A stretch of DNA of 64,000 bases from Trichomonas vaginalis G3 (taxonomy: Eukaryota; Parabasalia; Trichomonadida; Trichomonadidae), in contig NC_067206.1 of assembly GCF_026262505.1 (NCBI RefSeq), positions 13,388,205 through 13,452,204 of the forward strand. The letters run 5' to 3'. Made by a program: the position numbers and the translations under genes. Numbering within the stretch: position 1 is the stretch's first letter; each line of letters opens with the position of its first letter. The notes beneath the pieces are model-generated. The model was given only the letters and a program-made list of their open reading frames with translations. It searched no databases and was not told the origin of the DNA. Of this stretch, positions 1-12,168 are shown piece after piece.

Positions 1-3000
1 TGCTGCTCAGCTATGATTATCAATCTTGGTTCTCTTGTTCAACACATTTTATAAGAAGAATCAAGCAAATAACCCTGAATTAGCAGAGACCTATGAGAGT
101 TTACAATGTCTTTTTAGCCCGACCAGATGTTGCACGTTAGTGACTGTTTAATTACCCCATATCCTACAACATAAGAACTTACAAATATCATTGAGTAAAA
201 GCATCTCAGAAGTATAGAGCAGATTTGCTTCACAACGTCCTCTGTTCTGTTAAAAGGAGCATTATATCATAAAATATCCTCTGTCAATTGCAGAAGCAAC
301 CACATAACCCTGTATTATATACATATGCATAAATTTAGAATGTCAATTAAAGATCTACTAACTTCTCCATTTATAGAAATGATCTTATTTAGTATAACGA
401 TCTAGATATTCAAGTAGCAAAACATCTTTTTTGACACAGCGAGAAAGACCATCGATATCTACCAGAAAATACACCTATACAATATAGTAAATTAAAAAAC
501 CCGGTAAACGAAGTATTGATGAATTGAGATTTTTTGCTATACGAGTTTTCTAGTTTCTGTAATATAAGACATAAATCACATATAAATACTCTTAAAGCAG
601 AAGTGAAGTCTACTGAATATAGTATATGTCGAGTATGACGAGACTTGAGCTGACATTGAGAATGAAACCCTATATGAAGATAATAGATGTATCCAAAAAA
701 ACAATCCAAACATAAAAGATCTTATAAGCACCGAAAACAAGAAAACACATGTCGCTGCTACTTGAAGATAAAAATAAGTATAACATGAATAGATGAGCCT
801 AATATAAGAACAAAGAACTATTTATGCGAGCAAAAATAATATTGAGTCTTGCTAGACATAATTATCGTTGACTAAAACATCCACCACAGATAAAAGAAGA
901 GGAGTATAATAGAGAACGAACAGAAGTAGCCTAAAAAAGCAGAAAAAAGAAACCAGTTCCAGCGGGAGAAGGGAGCATTCAATGACAGTGACAGAATAAT
1001 ATCAAATTGTATATAAAGACTTATAATCCACATCTATTTCTAAGGAGTCACGTCATAGTTCTTTCTTACTCTTTATCGTAGAGACAAACACTGTCTTGAC
1101 TCGTGTTTTTATGACCACCTCTATAGCTTCTTACCCAATTTTACCGATGAACATTCTAAACGCTTTAGTAGCTTCTGAAGTGATATCGAGAGTATACGGT
1201 CTGATTATCTTTACTTCCTCTATAAAGTACTTACTCAGATATTACAACCCATGCCATGCAAATTCACTTCGTTTTATAGTGTATCTTGAAATAACAATTC
1301 TACTCATATACAGCTTACGTATGCTTGTTAGCCAACTTTTAGAATACAAGACTCGCATGATCTCAAGTGTACTTCAGAAAGTTAGCTACCTATCTTTTTT
1401 CTAATCACAAGCAAAGCTTAATCCCTGAGCTAGAATGTCCAAACTCTTTATATCAGATAAGTTAGTACGTCTTCAAAATAATAAATTAACCAATATAAGA
1501 CATGTAACATTCAAATGCGAATGCTAGCTAGACTTCTTTTGAACTTCTATCATTCATCTTACATTTAAACCTGGAGATGAATTTGCCATCTTTTCTATCG
1601 GATAAAATAAATATTTTTTTAAAATTACTCAGAAAAAAATTTTCTTTGTATATTACGCCGTTCTGATATTCTAAAAGATTTTGACATTTGCCAGAATGTC
1701 GTAATAGACAGCTGCCATATAACCTGATCTTGACAATATTGTTATATAGTTCTCGTACAAATGACCTTTCAGCTAAACACTCAAAGTCGCCTTGACTTCT
1801 ATGAACAGTTATATATCACTCTTGTTTTGCCTATTCTAACAATGTTTAGACTCTCTTCGTATATGGAATTTGTCTGGAATATGAACTTGAAATATCTAAT
1901 TGTCATGAAAATATAGAGAAACAAGTGGTTGAGTTAAATAGATGTTAAGTTTCATGCAGTCGTCAAAATATTCTGTATCTGCATATGAGAATCTGACGTT
2001 CTGACAACTACATATCTTCTGTTCAGAACTTATAACAATAACGGAACAGCATTGTTTGGAAACCATAATGAAGTTATCAACATTTCACCAAACTCTTTAG
2101 TCTTTATATTTTCTTCAACAACTCCAACTTTGTCTGTTTATAAGACTCTTCAAAAGCATCTGAGTGCAAAACTTTTGTTATATTCATATACTTTGAACGT
2201 TTCGCTTCACATTTACTATACGTTTAATGATTCTCATATTGAGGAAGAGTTAGAACTGCACAGTACTAGTTCATTCAAGTATAGTCATTATGCTGATTCA
2301 TGCATTAAGCAAACCAAGTCTTATAATATTGTTTTCAAAACTTAGGACTTTAATCGCAGATTCGAAGTAACGCTTCTAAGATAGTTTGTCCAATAAGTCA
2401 ATAGCTGTAAGCGAGTATTCTTACCTGTTACCTTGTATCTTTCCGATAGTACCATAATTGATGAGAGGCAGTTTCTATTTTAGCAATGTCTGTGATGTAT
2501 GTATAGATGTATGAAAACCAACATAAGAAACTATATCTCATTTGACATACCTCTTTGTCCATTGTCATAGAACTTTCATTTTACATGTTGCATCTTTAAC
2601 CAAAGCTTCCAATAAAGTTTATTTCCCTTTGACACATCCTCTATTTATCATAGTTGAAATATCCAGTGACAGAGAGAACTAGTAATTTGGGCAGAAAGAT
2701 GTGTAAAAACCTTGTTGAACTATACTACGATACTGAGAACACACATCGTGTCCAACTGAACATAAGATATCTCATAGCATCTATATCATCTTCATGACCA
2801 CACTATGTAACGTACTTAATTTTGCTTTCTAAGTTTCTGTTGCCTACAATTTTCTCTGAACACTATGTTGACTCTGCGTTTGTCATAAGAACATGAGATT
2901 CCCGGTTCTTCATAATACATAACCATTTCATGGGCAGATCAATAAATGAACTATAAACGTTTCAAATTTCTCGTGACTGTCTTTGTTATAGTCCTCTCAA

Positions 3001-3359
3001 AATGGACACATATTTTCTGACTGCTTGAAGTCATAAACCAATCCTGAAATACATCTAATTACTGTACAGTTTCTATAAAATATAAAAAAAAATTATTTTC
3101 TTTTCTCTTATACTGACTTTCTGTTGTTCATTTGTTGAAATTTGAATTTTCTTGAAGAGCCACTTCATATAAGTCCTAGAGTATGAATTTTCTTATGTTT
3201 TCTAATACAAAATACAAATACTTTAATCAGCCAGTTTGCCATAGTCTTCCAATTCGAAAACCTTTTCATGCCCTCATTGACAAATTACACTAGGACATTA
3301 ACAAAAGTCTTTCAACTCAAAAGGAAATCAAAGTTACTCGCGATCAACTCATAATGTCA
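1..3359. other. gene-free degraded sequence
   Basis: No convincing coding region was found on either strand. The longest frames (about 100 codons at 1096-1404 and 2052-2345) have no recognisable motif and behave like chance frames. The stretch is probably rotted Maverick sequence, where a polymerase or other core gene would be expected, but I cannot show that. Confidence 0.4.
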
Positions 3360-4523
3360 ACACGTACTAAATATCACTTGCCAAACCCCGTGCTTGAGTT
3401 CACTAAGTATGAAAATTCTGCATTCGAATGAAACAATAGGCAAACCAACAGAGAAAGTATTGTTTTATACGCATAAGTATCTTTTGGTCATAATAGTTTC
3501 TGTCGACATTCGAATAACACTTTGAACCGTTTTGAAACAATATATAAATTGGTGTGCTTAATGTCAATGGAATAGACATTCCTTGTATGACACCTTTTCC
3601 GTTATAGGAAACTGTTGGTAGTAAAAACCAGAAATAAGTTTTGTATTATAGCTCATATCGGTTATAGTAAACTCAGTCGGACATCCAAACATAATGAAAC
3701 CTGCTCTAGTTGCAGCACATGTTACACTCGTACGTAAAGTATTAAATAAGTCAACAAAACCTGTTGGTGGTATATCTGAGTAAGTATCTCAAAGGAGTAT
3801 TTTTTTACCATTCACAACAATAAAGTCTTCGGTGTCAAAAGAGCAAAACAGGCTTTAGTCGTCATTGTGTTTAAGGTTAGTTTACAATATCGTCCTTGAG
3901 GACTTTGTAAGTTTGTTGTTTAATAGATTAATTGACTCAGGGTTTTTAGTCGTAATGTAGTATAAACCATTATGTCTTCTGCCATTTTACTTAGCAAATA
4001 AATTTTAATGAAATGTTGTGGTCGTCAAATATTTTTATGACGTCTGGGAAACTATACTTTAAGTTCAACGTCTCACCTCCTTTCATAACGTATATTGTCA
4101 ATGACATTAATGAAACACCACAGCAAGCAATGTCGGGTTCTATTTCTTTATGTTTTATAATCGTCTGCCTCTGTCAAAAGTTTCAATAGTTCTTTCAAAA
4201 TTTCATGAGGTGCGATGACAATGAGTTCACTTTTACAGGGTTGTGCTCAAACAAGTTTAACATTATATACCCAAAGCTTGACAAATTCTTCTCCTGAGTT
4301 TTAAGTTTGTCTTTAAGTTGTTGGTAGTCATTCGAAATCTGCAACAGAACTTAAGTCTCTGCTAACTTCAGGTATGTTGGTTGTTCTTTACAGGAACAAT
4401 TGTTATACCATCTCGTCTTCGTATGGTTTCCCCACTTCAACATCTCTGTCTTTGACATTGACAACAACACTTTGACTGTTTGTTTGAGTTGGTGAATTTA
4501 ACTTCACATCTGCCACCGCCATT
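3360..4523 (-). pseudogene. decayed Maverick gene, function unknown
   Basis: Reading the minus strand from an ATG at 4523, protein-like stretches continue for about 1.1 kb but switch frame many times. The best-preserved pieces are the first 45 codons and a block around 3560-3800 that ends in a Tyr/Phe-rich segment. I do not recognise the family. By position it follows the gene at 4900-8284 on the same strand, so it may be another structural gene of the Maverick, but this is only positional inference. Boundaries are approximate. Confidence 0.35.
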
Positions 4524-6238
4524 AAACCTTTTGAAACACTTACGCTCTATTTTTCGGAAATGACATTTTACTTAGAATAAAAAGATGGACGTATTTGAGT
4601 ATCTCTTCGAATTGAAGCAAAACAAAGTTTAACACACACAAACAATACAAAATACATTGACAGAATAGTTCTTTATACAAACAATGGAAATGTTATAGAA
4701 TAGCAATAATTGCTGAACCAAAATATTTCCATAAAGCAGAAGAAGTTGGTATGACGAGAATGGTGAAAGTTCTTGAAGGCAGACAAAAATATAACTTCAA
4801 AACTAAGATATTTCTAAAGGTAAGTTTATAATACAATACTATGTTTAAGACTGGACGTACTGTCAATATTTGACGGAGAGAAGTCAGTTCAAGAACAACT
4901 TACTGACCTGCTGCCAAAATCTGCTCGATGGAAGCTGTCGTTATGCCATCTGAGAAGAGGCCCCAGCAGGTTTCATCGAAACGAATCTTCAAAAAGCATT
5001 CCGTGAAAAGTGCTATTGGTTTGTAAACTTCTTTGCTTTTCAATTCATCTGGACCGTTCTCTGTCACCAGTATATTGTATTTGAACTTGACCAACAGTTG
5101 AAATACCACCCATAAAGTCTTCTGAGTCAGCAAATGAATGCCAAGCCAAAAGTTTTAACGGTCTCCATTTGTATATTGAGTTTTTTGACCTCCTGTATGG
5201 GTCCATACTTTCACATATGGCATAATAGAACTTTGCATTTCAGGGTTAATGGTTGTTGTGAAGTTGTTGTTTAAAGTTCATAGCATCTAATGTCAAGTTG
5301 TATGACCTCATATCCTCAACTGTAGATATTCTTCTCTTGGATAATATTTGCCATCTATTTTATATAATATTTAATACCGGGGTTGTAAAACAAAGAATAG
5401 TCATTTATAGTTCGTCTGAACAGTACAAACATATACTGCATGTTTCATTGCAGTTGTTAAAGCAATATCTGTTCTTGCACCTGGGTCAGCACTTTGGTTT
5501 CAACTTCACCTGCAAAGTCTTTGACGAGATATTTGGTGTATAGGGAACATAAGGAACTGCAATATATTTGGCAGCTAAAGCATTTGGAAATAATCTGGGT
5601 CAACATATAGACTGCAAGTCTGCTTTCTATTCTCTTGCAGTTCAACTTTTCGCATGTAAACTTAACTGGGTCCCAAGCAGTTCCAGCAGCATTGAAATAA
5701 TAGTTTACTCTTCAGTGTTGAGGTTTGAGAACAAAGTTCTAAGTCAAACTTTGTTTTTGCAAAAGTCGGCGAATGACATTTTATTTTGTTCCCACTACTT
5801 CTGTAAGAGTGAATGGGTCTTGTGGTTGGTGCAATGACTAATATTTTGCTTGGAGTAAGTTCGATAGGAAAATTTTTCCTGCCCAGTTTGGCAAGTATCT
5901 TAAAAACCTGAAGATGAGAAAGATGACAAAGGAACTCTAGTTTCAATTTTACTTTGGTTACTGCTGCTGCATTTTGTCCAGAAGGTTAACATAAACTCCT
6001 GGAACGTTAGAGGTCAAGTCTTCTTATTTTCTCAATAGTTGCATACTGGTCTTTTGTTCTCTAGCTTGTGGTTTGTACGAGTTTCCAAAGCGAACCATTC
6101 ATAGTTTGCCCATGTTACTGTTTGAACTAAGTCAGATTAGAATATATCTTATATCCCATATGAAAACTTCTGGAGCATATTTGTATCCGACATAGAAAAT
6201 TCCATTGCAACCTTTCTTGTCAGCACAACTTGGCAGAA

Positions 6239-6317
6239 GTTTTATTTCAATGTCTTGTTCCACGTATAAGAAAGAGTTGTCAATAGAAATTATATGAAAC
6301 CTGTCGCAAGCAATATC
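6239..6317. repeat. 79-bp direct duplication, left copy
   Basis: This is identical to 7978-8056. It belongs to the coding sequence of the interrupted Maverick gene; sequence to its left continues the 3' part of that gene. With its twin it brackets the insert 6318-7977. Confidence 0.95.
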
Positions 6318-6633
6318 GGAAAAACCAGAATTTTCGAAAAAGTGACACCAACTATTAAAGTTATTTTATACTAGATTATTTAACAAATTATAAGATAATA
6401 TCATTAACCGAATATATTTTTAATATAAATAAAAAACTTTTTTATACAAAAAATTACAATCAATCGATAAAATATAAAACATTTATTCCAAAAAGATTAA
6501 GTAATAGGTGGGATCTGCATATAATATAATTTTATGTCATAAAGTTTACAAATTTTAGATGGACCACAGTGAGAATGGTAGTGGTTAATTTAAAGGTGGT
6601 CTGATAAAAATATCGAAGCTTACTCACACAGCA

Positions 6634-7562
6634 TGAAGCAGTTTCTAATACACAATTCTACTATGTGTGTTTCGGTCGCCAGCGGCTCTCATAGGGGTGC
6701 TGATTTTCAAAAACCACTACTTCAAATTATTCAACAATACTCAATGCAGCATGAAGCAGCACTACTGCTGTATCTTACTGGTAGTGTTTTTGGTCGTTGG
6801 CTCTTGCACAGTCTCTCAGATTTTCAAAATTTTTTTTTCAACACTATCTTGTTTCGCTCTCAGAAAGCTATCCTACAAAGACATCGAAGCTTACTCAACA
6901 CAGCATGAAGCAGTTTCTAATACACAATCTTACTAGTGGTGTTTCGGTCGCCAGCGCTCTCATAGGGGTGCTGATTTCAAAACCACTACTTCAAATTATT
7001 CAACAATACTCAATGCAGCATGAAGCAGCTACTACTGCTGTATCTTACTGTAGTGTTTTGGTCGTTGGCTCTTGCACAGTCTCTCAATTTCAAATTTTTT
7101 TTTCAACACTATCTTGTTTCGCTCTCAGAAAGCTATCCTACAAAGACATCGAAGCTTACTCAACACACATGAAGCAGTTTCTAATACACAATCTTACTAG
7201 TGTGTTCTCGGTCGCCAGCGCTCTCATAGAGGGTGCTGATTTCAAACCACTACTTTCAAATTATCAACAATACTCAATGCAGCATGAAGCAGCTACTACT
7301 GCTGTATCTTACTGGTATGTGTTTTGGTCGTTGCTCTTGCACATCTCTCAGATTTTCAAAATTTTTTCAACACTATCTTGTTTCGCTCTCAGAAAGCTAT
7401 CCTACAAAGACATCGAAGCTTACTCACACAGCAGCATGAACGAGTTTCTAATACACATCTTACTAGTGGTGTTCGGTCGCCACGCGCTCTCATAGGGGTG
7501 CTGATTTCAAAAACCACTACTTCAAATTATTCAACAATACTCAATGCAGCATGAGCAGTTTC
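6634..7562. repeat. 268-bp tandem repeat, about 3.4 copies
   Basis: Units begin with ATGAAGCAGTTTCTAATAC at 6634, 6905 (same core), 7169 and, with an inserted base, 7437, giving periods of 271, 264 and 268 bp. Copies differ mainly by 1-2 base indels, often in homopolymers. Open frames of up to 232 codons cross the array, but they change frame between copies and end in repeats, so I do not call a gene. Confidence 0.9.
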
Positions 7563-7890
7563 TAATAAATATATACATATATAAATATAAATATATAAAT
7601 ATATACATATATAATATATACATATATAAATATATACATATATAATATATACATATAAAATATATACATATATAAATATACATATATAATATATACATAT
7701 ATAATATATACATATATAAATATATACATATATAAATATATACATATATAATATGCATATATAAAAAAATATATACATATATAAATATATACATATATAA
7801 ATATATACATATAAAATATATACATATATAAATATATGCATATATAAATATATACATATATACATATATATATAAATATATAAATAACAA
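7563..7890. repeat. AT microsatellite (ATATACATATATAA-type units)
   Basis: About 330 bp of imperfect 12-16 bp units of ATATACATATATAA. It follows directly on the 268-bp array. Long Tyr/Ile frames on the minus strand are an artefact of the repeat. Confidence 0.95.
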
Positions 7891-7977
7891 AATACAATCA
7901 AAAAATAGTGTTTGGTAATTTAAGGTTAAGTGTCACTTTTTCTAGTGTCACTTTTTCGTAAATTCTACCACACTCAG

Positions 7978-8056
7978 GTTTTATTTCAATGTCTTGTTCC
8001 ACGTATAAGAAAGAGTTGTCAATAGAAATTATATGAAACCTGTCGCAAGCAATATC
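7978..8056. repeat. 79-bp direct duplication, right copy
   Basis: Identical to 6239-6317. Sequence to its right is the 5' part of the interrupted Maverick gene, so the pair has the arrangement of a very long target-site duplication around the insert. Confidence 0.95.
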
Positions 8057-8280
8057 TACTGTTGTTGAAGAACCTTCTCCAAACTCACCTACGTTTCCAT
8101 AAGAAACAGCAGTTGTATATTCGTAAGTTCCAGGAACTATTTCTGACCTTCTAATGGCATTGTCGCATTCGTTATACCATTCGGAAACATTTCCATTCAT
8201 AGCATCCAAAACTGTTGGCGTTATATTCTGAGCGGCGTACATTTCATATGAGTAAAAATATAGATAGTTGGATTTATATG

Positions 8281-11200
8281 TCATAATAGAACCCACGTGG
8301 ACCAAGCTTTACTTCTTCCTGACTGAGTTTTAACTCTTCTTTTTCCTTCATTGCCCTCTGCTTCAAGTTGTTGCATCTTTGCATTATGTTCATCTAGTAT
8401 GTTGCAAATTTTCCATGCCCTTTTTGCCTTTTGGTCTGGTCGCCCACTCAGGTAACCTATATCCTAGAAAGAGTTTGTCATAGTCTGTATTTGAGTCTTC
8501 GCGTATTGTTTGCATGACTCTTTCCTGAGTTTCCGGTTCAAGCGCTTCAAAAGTGCCTGTCCATATGGAATAAGCTCGTTTCCAAATATATGTTTTTGTA
8601 GCCATTCTGGTTTTCTTCCATGTACCAACTATATCTTTGTGAATGGGAAAGCTTTTACCCATCTTTCAGTCTTGCGTCTTTTATTCTGTAGTTGGTTTTA
8701 TTTTGTCAAGGAACATGTTTTCAATACTAACATTTCATTTGGTACTGTCCATTTGAGTTTTCTTAAATATTCATCCCTTCTCGGTTCATTGTCTGCAAAG
8801 TAAGTTTTTATGACATTTTGTAAACTTTGTTTGCAAGGTCATGTACAATAGGTTCTCTTCCTTCTCCCTCCCTAACTTTCTTTCTAAACTCTTCACCAAA
8901 ATAACCATCTCTAGGTTCTGTGTAGTTCTTTGAGATAAATGTTCTAGACGTCAGGTGTTATATTTCCATCAGCCATGTTCATTTCATACTGGTCCAAAAT
9001 ATCTGCATGTTTCATATCTTTCAATGGCATTAAAGCCGCGCTTAAAATACCAGCTATATCTCGTTCACCATTAAATTCCATTGCGTCTACAACTTCTTGG
9101 AATTGTGGTTGTAAGTTATGAACAACCCCTATCCGGGTTAGCTTTATGACCCCATCTCATTGTAGTTCCATCGTCTGCAGAAACAAAAGTAGGTTTGTTT
9201 CCACTTGGCTAGGTTCTGAATGAACTTTAAACAATTTCATTTCTATATGTTTTCTTGAAATTTAACCTTTTATTTTCACCGAGTTCATCCAAGATTGAAC
9301 GTTAAATGCTCGTAAGTAAAAAGGGTTGTTGTATTTGTGTACATTTTTTTTCAGTTCTTCCATTCTATGCTGAATATTTTCATTCGGTGTGGAGTCTTTT
9401 GTATGTCGGCGAACATTTTTCGATATTCTTCTACTATGTCAGCCGAATTTTTTTTAGACTCTTGGAAATATTCCATATTCTCCGCATACTCTTGTTGAGG
9501 GTCAAGATTTTTCGGCTGTTCCAAATCTTCATCTAGTTCTGTGAAGTTAGTTTCCAAAGGAAGGACTTGTCGTTTCCTTCAGGCTCTTCTAGCTGTTGTT
9601 GCTGAACTATTTCTTCCATGTCTGGTTGTATCTGAACTTCTTCCTGTGGAGTTTTGTACCTCATCTGCTGGCATTTCATATATTCCGAGACCGTTTTCAA
9701 CAAGTCCCTATTTAAGTCATTCGCATTCATAAGCCTCTGTTCTTTCGTTCCGTCTCTATTTTTTACGCGTTTTCATGAAGATAGTTGAATCATCATTAGC
9801 TCTGACACCAAATATCTCGGAGTAAATTCGTTCATGTCATTTGGATGATATGCTATTAAATCATATCCCTTTGCGAGCTTGTATTTTCCAGGTTTGAAAT
9901 TATATCCGATTTGGTGTTGAGCCATAAAGCTAAATAGGTTCGGGTCAGTATTTCCTTCATTGAACTTTCTAATAGCTTCTTTATATCTGTCACTAAAAGT
10001 CAATAGTATCTGGGTAACCATAGTCTCTTTTAAGCATTTTTAAGAATTCTTGGTTTCCTTGTTCTCTACTTTCTTTATGTCCTTGCTCTGTGTTTGGAGG
10101 TGGTTGTTGTGCAGGGTTTTGAACTGTTGGTTGTTGTGCAGGTTTTTAACTGTTGGTTGTTGTGCTGGTTGTTGGAGGTGGTTGTGTTGCAGGGTTTGAA
10201 CTGTTTGTTGTTGTGCAGGGTTTTGAACTGTTGGTGTTGTGTTGGTTTTGGTGCATGCCTGTGTCTATGTCCATGTGACGATGTAAATGTTTTAGGTAGT
10301 CCTGGTCAGGTGCTTCTCTTGGAGGGTTTGGTGGTATATAAGTTCCACCAGCTGGCACATATGTCCATTCTGCAGCGTAATGTCCTACCTGACTTTTCGT
10401 CTTTAAGAAAGCATTTACTAGGTCTGTTTTGGTCTGTTTTAACTCTTTTCTTTGACTTTTCACAACAGTTGCTCTAACGCGTCATAGGCACTTTGAACTG
10501 CCTGTCTCGTTGCTGCATCTGTTATTTTCGTCATATTTTTTGCTACTTCTTTAACTCTTTGTCGAAACCTTCAAGCTTCAGTTTCTTTCCAGATGAGAAG
10601 TCGTTCACTTGTTCACCTTACTATGAAGAGCTTCGAAAGCGTTCTTAAAGTCAGCATTTGTTAAAGCTTCATTTGAACTATCTTCATGCGTTGTATTTTT
10701 GTCCTTATTGACCCTATGAGTTGGGCTGCTTTAGCGTTGGCTTGGGCATCTAACCAGTCATTGTTAGCTTTATAATTCTGCGCTCTTCATTGCTTTTGCA
10801 TAGCCGCGTCGTTATTTTTACTTTCTTGTGCTAAGTTTTCATACTGTACGGTTTGGTTTTGCAACTGTTAAAGTTTTTCTGTTTACATTTGCTTCAACTT
10901 CTTTTTATACTCTCGTATCCATATATGTCTTCAGGCTTTTTGTTTTATCTCTTCATCTTCAGTATTTTATATTGAGAGTATGGTTTTTCAAATTATGACA
11001 TCTTGTTCCATTTTGCTACTTCTGCTGCTTTTCTGACACTTTTTTCGCATATTCCTCTGTACTTAGTTCTTTCAGTGTTCTTCTTCTTCTTTTTCTCTAC
11101 GTTTAACTCATTGAGTTTCTTTGTGTGTCTGTCATATTCTAGTTTCTTTCGTTTTCACTTATTGTTTCTGTATGTCTATGTTTGACTTTTTGACATCTGA

Positions 11201-11482
11201 TATTTGATTTTTGAGTGAACTCAAATTCATTTGACTTTGAGGGTTATAACTGTCCGTCTGCAGCTCCACCATAGCCGTCCATTTTCGCTAAAAGTGCCGC
11301 TCTTAAACCTCCACTTTGTGCACCAATAACTCGGTTTAAAAGCATAGGGTTGCTTGACATTTGTTGCAAATAGTGGGTCATTCATAATTTGTGTTTGCAA
11401 CTGTTGTTGTGGTGTTAGTTTTACTATTGGATGTTTCAATGCTCTCTTCCTCTTACTATATTCTTACGTACTTACGTGGCAT
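8281..11482 (-). pseudogene. long Maverick coiled-coil protein gene, broken
   Basis: The start is the ATG at 11482, chosen by homology with the intact start at 34319 (MPRKLRKNIRKRKG). The region parallels that gene to the point where it is truncated (about 10720 here) and then continues as further fragments: Lys/Glu-rich, then a Pro/Thr/Asn-rich block near 10150-10460, then fragments at 9773-10021, 9533-9730, 9351-9557 and 8390-8662. It would end at a TGA overlapping the next ATG at 8284. At least six frameshifts are needed. The full gene would be about 1060 codons. Its basic N-terminus, coiled coil and flexible repeats suggest a structural or DNA-binding role; this is inference. Confidence 0.6.
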
Positions 11483-11694
11483 TTTAAGTGAAGTTAAAAA
11501 GCGGCTTTTGACAGATGTTTATATGACACTTCTTGTTCAGCACAAAAAACTACTCGGTCAAAGTGTTGTCAGGTTTGTAAATAACCGTCCATCTCCGTGC
11601 CTGTATGAGCGAAATCATGAAAATTCAAGAGGTGAGAAAAGAGGTTAGAAAAGGATATACTAACCTTCTACCCTAAACATTATTTTTGTCTGAT

Positions 11695-11890
11695 TTTACG
11701 AAGAAGTCTTGACAAAACATTTACGAAGAAGTCTTGACAAAACATTTACGAAGAAGTCTTGACAAAACACTTCGAAGAAGTCTTGACAAACATTTACGAA
11801 GAAGTCTTGACAAAACATTTACAAGAAGTCTTGACAAAACATTTACGAAGAGTCTTGACAAAACATTTACGAAGAAGTCTTGACAAAACA
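11695..11890. repeat. 25-bp tandem repeat, 8 copies, in the Maverick subterminal region
   Basis: Units of TTTACGAAGAAGTCTTGACA followed by AAACA, with 1-2 base deletions in some copies. They are contiguous, with no spacers. The corresponding place in Maverick copy 2 (about 42670) has only a single GTGACAAAACATGAAA-like sequence, so the array was amplified in this copy. Confidence 0.95.
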
Positions 11891-11930
11891 TGAAACATAT
11901 ATATTTATAAATGTGAAATTATAATTTTTC

Positions 11931-12168
11931 GACCAAGAAGACTAACAATTTTCCGAATAAAAACTTCATTTATACTAAACATCTTCAGGCGTAACGCGCC
12001 TGGAAGCCCTCCGAATAAAAACTCTTATATCTAAACATCTTCGGGCGTGAAAGGCACGAATCTCTGGAAGCCACCCCCAAAAAAAAAAAAACTTCATTAT
12101 ACTCATTCATCCTCAGGGCTAGAAGGCACGAGTGCCTGAACCCTATTTTTTTTTTTTTTTTTTTTTTT
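11931..12168. repeat. Maverick right terminal repeat, iterated three times
   Basis: The first unit, 11931-12013, matches 42741-42826 of Maverick copy 2. Two further degraded units of the same end (with CTTCATTTATAC-like and GGAAGCC cores) follow at about 12014-12075 and 12090-12145. A T-run of 23 (12146-12168) closes the element. Copy 2 has just one unit. Confidence 0.85.

Larger units (their letters stand above)
6318..7977. mobile_element. non-autonomous insert with TIRs inside a Maverick gene
   Basis: It lies exactly between the two 79-bp duplicates. Near its edges are inverted repeats containing CGAAAAAGTGACAC (6335-6348) and its complement (7945-7958); the match extends outward to 22 bp at 6327-6348 and 7945-7966 with one mismatch. 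The right edge has a second GTGTCACTTTTT copy at 7929-7940. The interior is AT-rich DNA, the 268-bp tandem repeat and the microsatellite. No transposase is present, so it would depend on an enzyme elsewhere. Confidence 0.6.
4900..8284 (-). pseudogene. Maverick gene split by an insert (possibly structural)
   Basis: The 5' part reads from ATG 8284 (first residues MTYKSNYLYF) for about 100 codons to 7978. The same gene resumes at 6317 and continues with several frameshifts to a stop near 4900 (last residues EQILAAGQ). The two halves are joined by an identical 79-bp segment present at 7978-8056 and 6239-6317, with foreign DNA between. A frame at 8305 begins with TTG; ATG 8284 is preferred because it overlaps the stop of the preceding gene in an ATGA. 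The size without insert, about 1.7 kb, and its place beside the coiled-coil gene suggest a virion-type protein, but no diagnostic motif is visible. Confidence 0.5.
1..12168 (-). mobile_element. Maverick (Polinton) copy 1, right-hand part, decayed
   Basis: The right end is a terminal repeat at 11931-12168 that matches both TIRs of the complete Maverick at 32799-42892, including its terminal T-run. Just inside it, on the minus strand, lies a gene homologous to the one at 34319-35131. Further left are degraded minus-strand genes. The left end is outside the window; from about 3360 down to 1 I can recognise no gene, so membership of that part is inferred only from the usual 15-20 kb size of Mavericks. 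Nearly every reading frame is interrupted by indels. Confidence 0.75.

Noticed and set aside
1096-2345. ORFs of about 100 codons in the first 2.4 kb
   Set aside because: They have no motifs, start context or neighbours in register; decayed Maverick sequence explains them better.
6797-7495. 232-codon frame across the 268-bp repeats
   Set aside because: The reading frame changes from copy to copy, there are no family motifs, and it begins and ends inside repeats.
7527-7901. Three overlapping minus-strand frames of 111-124 codons rich in Tyr, Ile and Met
   Set aside because: They are translations of the AT microsatellite, which is open in several frames at once.
11695-11890. CRISPR-like array
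   Set aside because: The 25-bp units are directly adjacent without spacers, and the context is a eukaryotic transposon; it is a simple tandem repeat.
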